Shown piece after piece: positions 40,337-43,648 of a stretch of DNA of 43,648 nt (its first letter is position 1; every line of letters begins with the position of its first letter). Source of the stretch: a virus. Location of the stretch: positions 1 through 43,648 of IMG/VR virus record IMGVR_UViG_3300025009_000189, one strand, 5' to 3'. The notes beneath the pieces were generated by a model that was given only the letters and a program-made list of their open reading frames with translations, did no database searches and was not told the origin of the DNA. The position numbers were made by a program, and so were the translations under genes.

Positions 40337-40609
40337 TCATAATTTATCACGGGCATCCTTCATAAAGGGATGCCTGTTTTTATGACACTTTTTGCATAAT
40401 GTTTTCAGATTTGACGGATGATTAGTACCACCCTGGTTCAACTCGAATACATGATGTATATTACACTTGTTCAGTTCAACAGACGCACCGCAATACTGAC
40501 ATAAACCCTTGTCGCGTTCATACACGAATTGACGAATGATACGCCATTGATTTTCGGGCATTCTCTTGAACCATTGATACTGTTTACCGCCTATGCAAAA
40601 AGTAACCAT
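40337..40609 (-). CDS. HNH endonuclease
   Basis: 90 residues. CAGGT lies just before the ATG at 40609; an internal ATG (residue 17) is possible but the segment FCIGGKQYQWFKR before it looks conserved in style. The HNH core has CQYC at 37-40, IHHVFELNQGG with H52-H53, NLKTLC, and CKKCH at 72-76. It is a compact zinc-HNH enzyme of homing or packaging type. The gene splits the pentanucleotide tract in two, and its 3' end contains the plus-strand terminator at 40351-40381. Confidence 0.88.
   Translation of the reverse strand: MVTFCIGGKQYQWFKRMPENQWRIIRQFVYERDKGLCQYCGASVELNKCNIHHVFELNQGGTNHPSNLKTLCKKCHKNRHPFMKDARDKL
40351..40383 (+). terminator. Intrinsic terminator, plus strand
   Basis: GGCATCC (40352-40358) pairs with GGATGCC (40368-40374) around a 9-nt loop, followed by TGTTTTTAT. 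A backup terminator for the packaging/giant operon. It lies inside the 3' coding end of the opposite-strand HNH gene, in codons for its last residues. Confidence 0.7.
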
Positions 40610-40862
40610 ACCTGACCCTGCCTCGCCCCACCAGAACTAACGCTGCCTCGCAGTACCGTACAGTTCCACAACCACAAAGCAATTCCCATACCTCACCTTG
40701 CCAGACCGTTCCCGACCATGCAGCACCTTGCCGCGCCATGCATCGCCGCACAACGGCTCGAACGACCTCAACCACAAATACAAACTCTATGTCATACCTC
40801 GCCAAACCTCGCCATTCCAGACAGAACCATACACGACCGCGTCTCGCCTCTCCTAGTCTCAA
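40605..40862. repeat. Degenerate pentanucleotide tract, right part
   Basis: About 260 bp without a gene. Words such as CCATA, CCTGA, CCTCG, CCAGA, CCGTA, CCTCA and CCTTG recur on a 5-bp step over most of its length, interrupted by short indels and ACCACAAA-like breaks. An open frame on the minus strand (40584-40868) merely translates the repeat into Arg/Gly/Val/Trp-rich sequence and lacks coding features. Confidence 0.6.
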
Positions 40863-40869
40863 CCTCAAA

Positions 40870-41445
40870 TTATTTCACCAATTCAAACTTGGTGACAATG
40901 AACCTACCAAACTTCGGGCGATAATCGCCAATTCCAACTGCCTTACCAGCTTGTAAAAGTACATCGCTGACGATCTCAAAAGGAACTTCATCATCCAAAA
41001 CATTGATGGCAAATGACAATTCCCACCCTGCTTTGAATGTTGGGCGTAAACGAACCACGCGGGAACGGTTGATGATTACCGGGCGCATATCCAGGTAAAG
41101 AACCCTATCTGCATCACAATCAAGTTCTTCTGGAACTGGCACATTATGGGGAATGTCGATTGGGTCAATAACGATGTTAGCCTGGAAAAGGTCTTTATAG
41201 GTTTTGCCCCTTTTTCCTGTTACCTTGAAGCCGGTTGCACCTTTGACCATTGCACCTTCAATGTGGCACGAAGGCTGAACGATCATCCCATCTTTGACAT
41301 AAAGATAATCGTGCCATTCCTGGGAATAATCAATCGCTCCGGTTGATTTCTTCCCGCCCTTTGATAGACTTCCAAAGTCAGGCATTGGGAAACGATGTTG
41401 CATGAGTGGTGCTATTCCTTTGATAGTGCAATTTATCTGATACAT
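40870..41445 (-). CDS. RAMP/Cas7-like phage protein
   Basis: 191 residues; AGGAAAGGAATCAAG precedes the ATG. The N-terminal strand YQINCTIKGIAPLMQHRF has the hxhxhxGxxPLhhH form of the first strand of RAMP/Cas7-type ferredoxin folds. The C-terminal GKAVGIGDYRPKFGRF resembles their glycine-rich loop. The middle contains IVQPSCHIEGAMVKGATGFK, also reminiscent of a Cas7 core. No CRISPR array or other cas gene is present. It is transcribed away from the capsid operon from a shared promoter. A single-strand nucleic-acid-binding role is the best guess; the fold assignment needs structure prediction. Confidence 0.55.
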   Translation of the reverse strand: MYQINCTIKGIAPLMQHRFPMPDFGSLSKGGKKSTGAIDYSQEWHDYLYVKDGMIVQPSCHIEGAMVKGATGFKVTGKRGKTYKDLFQANIVIDPIDIPHNVPVPEELDCDADRVLYLDMRPVIINRSRVVRLRPTFKAGWELSFAINVLDDEVPFEIVSDVLLQAGKAVGIGDYRPKFGRFIVTKFELVK

Positions 41446-41466
41446 CTTGATTCCTTTCCTACCTTA

Positions 41467-41572
41467 CAAAAGAGCCGTTGTCCTGCATTCGCCTTATCTG
41501 TCACAACAAGGAAGTTTATGCAAAACAACGGCTCTTTTGAGGCGAAATAAAAACTTCCCTTCTGTTGTGACA
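41467..41572. other. Interleaved inverted repeats in the leader of the RAMP-like gene
   Basis: Three segments are each followed by their reverse complement in the same order, so the pairs cross. CAAAAGAGCCGTTGT (41467-41481) pairs with 41525-41539, 15 of 15. TTCGCCT (41488-41494) pairs with AGGCGAA (41540-41546). TGTCACAACA...GGAAGTTT (41499-41517) pairs with 41551-41572 (10 plus 8 bp). The pairs cannot nest, so the RNA must choose between helices or form a pseudoknot. The first pair, read on the minus strand, ends in CTCTTTTG and resembles a terminator. Confidence 0.7.
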
Positions 41573-41577
41573 ATACT

Positions 41578-41621
41578 ATTATAACATACAATACTACTGT
41601 TGTAGTAGAGCGTGGTATAAT
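41578..41621. promoter_or_regulatory. Divergent late promoter A with operator
   Basis: Plus strand: TATAAT at 41616-41621 preceded by TGG (extended -10), toward the scaffold and capsid genes. Minus strand: TATAAT at 41583-41578 preceded by TGT (also extended -10), toward the RAMP-like gene. Between them lies TACTACTGTTGTAGTAG, a variant of the operator in promoter B; 28 of the 32 bp at 41590-41621 are identical to 23825-23856. Neither direction has a TTGACA-like -35, so an activator at the motif, or reliance on the extended -10, is likely. Confidence 0.75.
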
Positions 41622-41667
41622 TTAATGGTAATAACAATTGAATAGTAACAAGCCCCGTCAGTAGACC

Positions 41668-41709
41668 GCGCTTGCAGATTCCCAAGAGGAATTGCAGGCG
41701 CTTTTATTT
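41668..41709 (+). terminator. Attenuator-like terminator in the capsid operon leader
   Basis: GCGCTTGCAGATTCC (41668-41682) pairs with GGAATTGCAGGCGC (41688-41701) with one bulged G and one G-U, around a 5-nt loop, followed by TTTTATTT. This is a strong intrinsic terminator. It lies about 80 nt after the expected start of promoter A and 21 nt before the scaffold ATG, so late transcripts must read through it or end as a short RNA. Confidence 0.75.
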
Positions 41710-41729
41710 ACCAACCAAAGGAGATAGAC

Positions 41730-42350
41730 ATGGAACAAACAAACGCAGAATTTCAACTGGAGCAGGTTGGCACACCTGTTACCACGCCGAACCCGGTGGA
41801 TTCAGTTGGAACAACGCCAGTAGTTCAACCAGATGCTGATGTGGTGGCTGCCGCAGAAGCGATTCGCAGAAAGAACCAAAGCGAATTAGACAAGGAAGCA
41901 GCTGGGATCGCCAGGGAATATAAGGAATGGAAAGCCAAAGGAAATTCTGGAACAGTCGAGCAGATGTTACAGCAGTCCCAGGTAATTCAACCCCCAATTC
42001 CACAACAAATTCAAGCCGGATCAGCGCAAGCCAACACTGGTCCTGGTGCTGGAGAAGTTACCGATCCTGTAATCCGCAAGGCGTTCAGCATCATGGAAAC
42101 CGAAGGCGGTAAACGCCTGGAAGCCTCTGATCCTGAATTTGCCATCATCGACAGCAAAACGGACGACCCGGAATTATTTCTGGCAAGCGTCCACAAAGCA
42201 GCAGAGGCATACGCCAAGCGTACTGGAAACCTTTCAAATCCTGCCCGAATACCGACCCTGGCAGGTGGGGCTAGTCCGCACACGCCGAACTATGCCAACG
42301 TACCTGGCGTGGATATTTTAGAGGAATACAACAAGGCACATCCTCTATGA
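41730..42350 (+). CDS. Scaffold-like capsid assembly protein
   Basis: 206 residues; AAAGGAGATAGAC precedes the ATG. It is acidic, Gln/Pro/Thr-rich and mostly helical (ADVVAAAEAIRRKNQSELDK, GTVEQMLQQSQVI) with low-complexity spacers and a basic-then-Pro C-terminus ending ILEEYNKAHPL. It lies immediately upstream of the major capsid gene, the standard place for scaffolding proteins, which guide procapsid assembly and leave before DNA entry. Assignment is from position and composition. Confidence 0.75.
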   Translation: MEQTNAEFQLEQVGTPVTTPNPVDSVGTTPVVQPDADVVAAAEAIRRKNQSELDKEAAGIAREYKEWKAKGNSGTVEQMLQQSQVIQPPIPQQIQAGSAQANTGPGAGEVTDPVIRKAFSIMETEGGKRLEASDPEFAIIDSKTDDPELFLASVHKAAEAYAKRTGNLSNPARIPTLAGGASPHTPNYANVPGVDILEEYNKAHPL

Positions 42351-42366
42351 GCAAGGAGATTAGGAA

Positions 42367-43344
42367 ATGACAACTTTACCTTTAATGCTTTCCGATTACG
42401 CATCTGAACCAAAACCCCTGGTAGCAGGTGTTGTGAATATTCTGCGTAAGGAAAGTAAGATCATGGACATTCTACCCTTCGTTGATGTTGGTGCGTTGAG
42501 CATCAAGGTCATCCGTGAAGGGAATATGCCAGCAATTTCATGGCGTAATATTGGCGCGGATCACGGTTCTGCGAAGGCAACCAAGCCTGACGAAGTTACC
42601 GAGAACGCATTTTCAATCGGTAATGAAGTGGACGTTGATAAAGTGTACGTGAAGGACAAGAGCGCACGGCTCTATGATCCCCGTACCTATCAACAGGCAA
42701 TGGTTGTAAAAAGCATCGCCCGTAACTTCACCAATGCTTTCATCAATGGCGTTCCAGGCGATCAGAAAAACCCCGTTGGTTTGTGGCATCGCACCCTGAA
42801 TGATCTGGCTTCAACACAGCGTATCAACGCCAATGTTGACATCAGCGCGGATAGCGGTGCTGTTGCAACTGCAACCCAAACCATGATTGACGCACTGGAT
42901 GCCCTTCTGTATTCAGTGACCGACAACCTGGAAAGCACCGATAAGGTCTTTGTTGTGGGTAACGACACAACCCTACTGCGGATCAATTCACTGTTCCGCC
43001 AGTCCGGTTTGCTGTCAAGCAATCAGGATGCGTTGGGTCGTACCTTCATGTCATACAAGGGCGCAACCTTCATTGACGCTGGCTTGAAATATGACGAAGC
43101 CACCCGGATCATCACCAATGCGGAAAGCGGAACTGCCCTGACTGGTGGAGGCACAACATCCCTCTATGCGTTCAAAGTTGGCAAAGAGTTCCTCACTGGA
43201 TGGCAGGAATACGGTCTGGAAGTTTCAGATTGGGTGCTGCAATCCAACCAGGTTACTTACAAACAGGTCATTGACTGGATGGTTGGCATCGCCGTATCTC
43301 ATCCTCGCAGTGTTTCACGCCTGTATGGAATCACCGCTGCATAA
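42367..43344 (+). CDS. Major capsid protein
   Basis: 325 residues; GCAAGGAGATTAGGAA precedes the ATG. The protein fits an HK97-fold capsid subunit: N-terminal helix (MLSDYASEPKPLVAGVVNIL), extended E-loop-like strands (LPFVDVGALSIKVIREGNMP), a spine-helix region (RTYQQAMVVKSIARNFTNAF) and P-domain-like segments (TQTMIDALDALLYSV, KVFVVGNDTTLLRI). A C-terminal VTYKQVIDWMVGIAVSHPRS closes the A-domain. It follows the scaffold and precedes the cement gene. Confidence 0.83.
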   Translation: MTTLPLMLSDYASEPKPLVAGVVNILRKESKIMDILPFVDVGALSIKVIREGNMPAISWRNIGADHGSAKATKPDEVTENAFSIGNEVDVDKVYVKDKSARLYDPRTYQQAMVVKSIARNFTNAFINGVPGDQKNPVGLWHRTLNDLASTQRINANVDISADSGAVATATQTMIDALDALLYSVTDNLESTDKVFVVGNDTTLLRINSLFRQSGLLSSNQDALGRTFMSYKGATFIDAGLKYDEATRIITNAESGTALTGGGTTSLYAFKVGKEFLTGWQEYGLEVSDWVLQSNQVTYKQVIDWMVGIAVSHPRSVSRLYGITAA

Positions 43345-43377
43345 GCGGAGTGAAGCCAAAGAGAAAGGATACTCAAA

Positions 43378-43648
43378 ATGGCTATTGATAATGATCTCGT
43401 TTTACGCGATGGAACTGTGGCTCTGGAATCAACAGAAGCCACTCCAACAGCGGTTGACTTCGGCGGTCCAGACCTTGTACCCCTGACCTACGTTGTTGAT
43501 ATTCTGGAAGCCACTGATGGTACTGACGAAACCCTGGATGTTGTAATTCAGGGATCTGCGGATAACAGCACTTTTGTAGACATCTGCACCTTCCCGCAGA
43601 TTACCGCACTCACCGCAAAAGCACAGTATATGCTTGAAGCGATCAGTG
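43378..43648 (+). CDS. Capsid cement/decoration-like protein, 5' part
   Basis: This is the start of the protein that continues at base 1. GAGAAAGGATACTCAAA precedes the ATG. Visible here is MAIDNDLVLRDGTVALEST followed by a beta-rich body up to the window end. It lies 33 bp after the capsid gene. The 3' part and role are described at 1-234. Confidence 0.78.
   Translation, partial: MAIDNDLVLRDGTVALESTEATPTAVDFGGPDLVPLTYVVDILEATDGTDETLDVVIQGSADNSTFVDICTFPQITALTAKAQYMLEAIS
43522..43648. repeat. 127-bp terminal direct repeat, right copy
   Basis: Identical to bases 1-127. See the left copy for interpretation. Confidence 0.95.

Noticed and set aside
40584-40868. Minus-strand open frame of 94 codons in the pentanucleotide tract
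   Set aside because: It is a translation of the degenerate repeat (Arg/Gly/Val/Trp-rich), with no ribosome-binding site and no conserved pattern.
40870-41445. CRISPR-Cas system around the RAMP-like gene
   Set aside because: No repeat-spacer array and no other cas gene are visible anywhere in the window.
41494-41685. Minus-strand open frame of 63 codons over promoter A
   Set aside because: It covers the divergent promoter, operator and inverted repeats; no Shine-Dalgarno is present.

Overview
The window is an essentially complete genome of a tailed double-stranded DNA phage. Bases 1-127 are repeated exactly at 43522-43648, and the gene cut by the right end (43378 onward) continues in frame at base 1. 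The map therefore closes into a circle of about 43,521 bp, and the 127-bp repeat looks like an assembly overlap. I see no integrase, no clear CI-type repressor, no DNA or RNA polymerase, no tRNA and no CRISPR array. The morphogenesis set (terminase, portal, a 3,201-residue internal protein, scaffold, capsid, adaptor, large tail protein, and no tape measure, tube or sheath) suggests a short-tailed, podovirus-like virion. The host cannot be fixed from sequence. A GH25 plus C39-like endolysin, an LLH-type holin and a DnaD-like initiator point to a monoderm-type host such as Bacillota or Chloroflexota (inference).

Layout. (i) Plus strand 23862-40225: packaging and virion genes (small and large terminase, DNA methyltransferase, portal, small structural proteins, giant polyvalent internal protein). 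(ii) 40226-41729: late-region junction with terminators, a degenerate pentanucleotide tract split by an HNH gene, a minus-strand gene with Cas7/RAMP-like sequence hallmarks, and a divergent promoter. (iii) Plus strand 41730-43648 continuing at 1-12501: scaffold, capsid, cement protein, carbohydrate-binding and deacetylase virion proteins, adaptor, fibre, large tail protein, a Vsr-like nuclease, endolysin, holins, a metallophosphoesterase and a winged-helix protein. A GIY-YIG homing nuclease gene lies on the opposite strand at 8331-9023. (iv) Minus strand 22787 down to 12486: an early operon of about 30 tightly coupled genes (RHH regulators, RecT annealing protein, PD-(D/E)XK and VRR-NUC nucleases, replication initiator, many very small genes, two HNH homing nucleases). 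(v) 22788-23861: a mostly non-coding control region with operator-like palindromes, a TGTCGCG cluster, a terminator and a divergent promoter.

How it works together. Early leftward transcripts supply recombination and replication functions. The initiator gene carries three 11-bp iterons next to AT-rich 15-bp repeats, as lambda ori lies inside gene O. The two late plus-strand clusters each begin at a closely matching divergent promoter (28 of 32 bp identical, extended -10 on the plus strand) built on a TACTACT/AGTAGTA palindrome, so one regulator could switch both. Each of these promoters also fires toward a minus-strand gene.

Most worth following up: the shared divergent promoter/operator module; the interleaved inverted repeats in the leader of the RAMP-like gene; a gene overprinted inside the giant protein gene with its own Shine-Dalgarno; the pentanucleotide tract interrupted by an HNH gene; the intragenic replication origin; and about ten small coupled genes of 23-56 codons.
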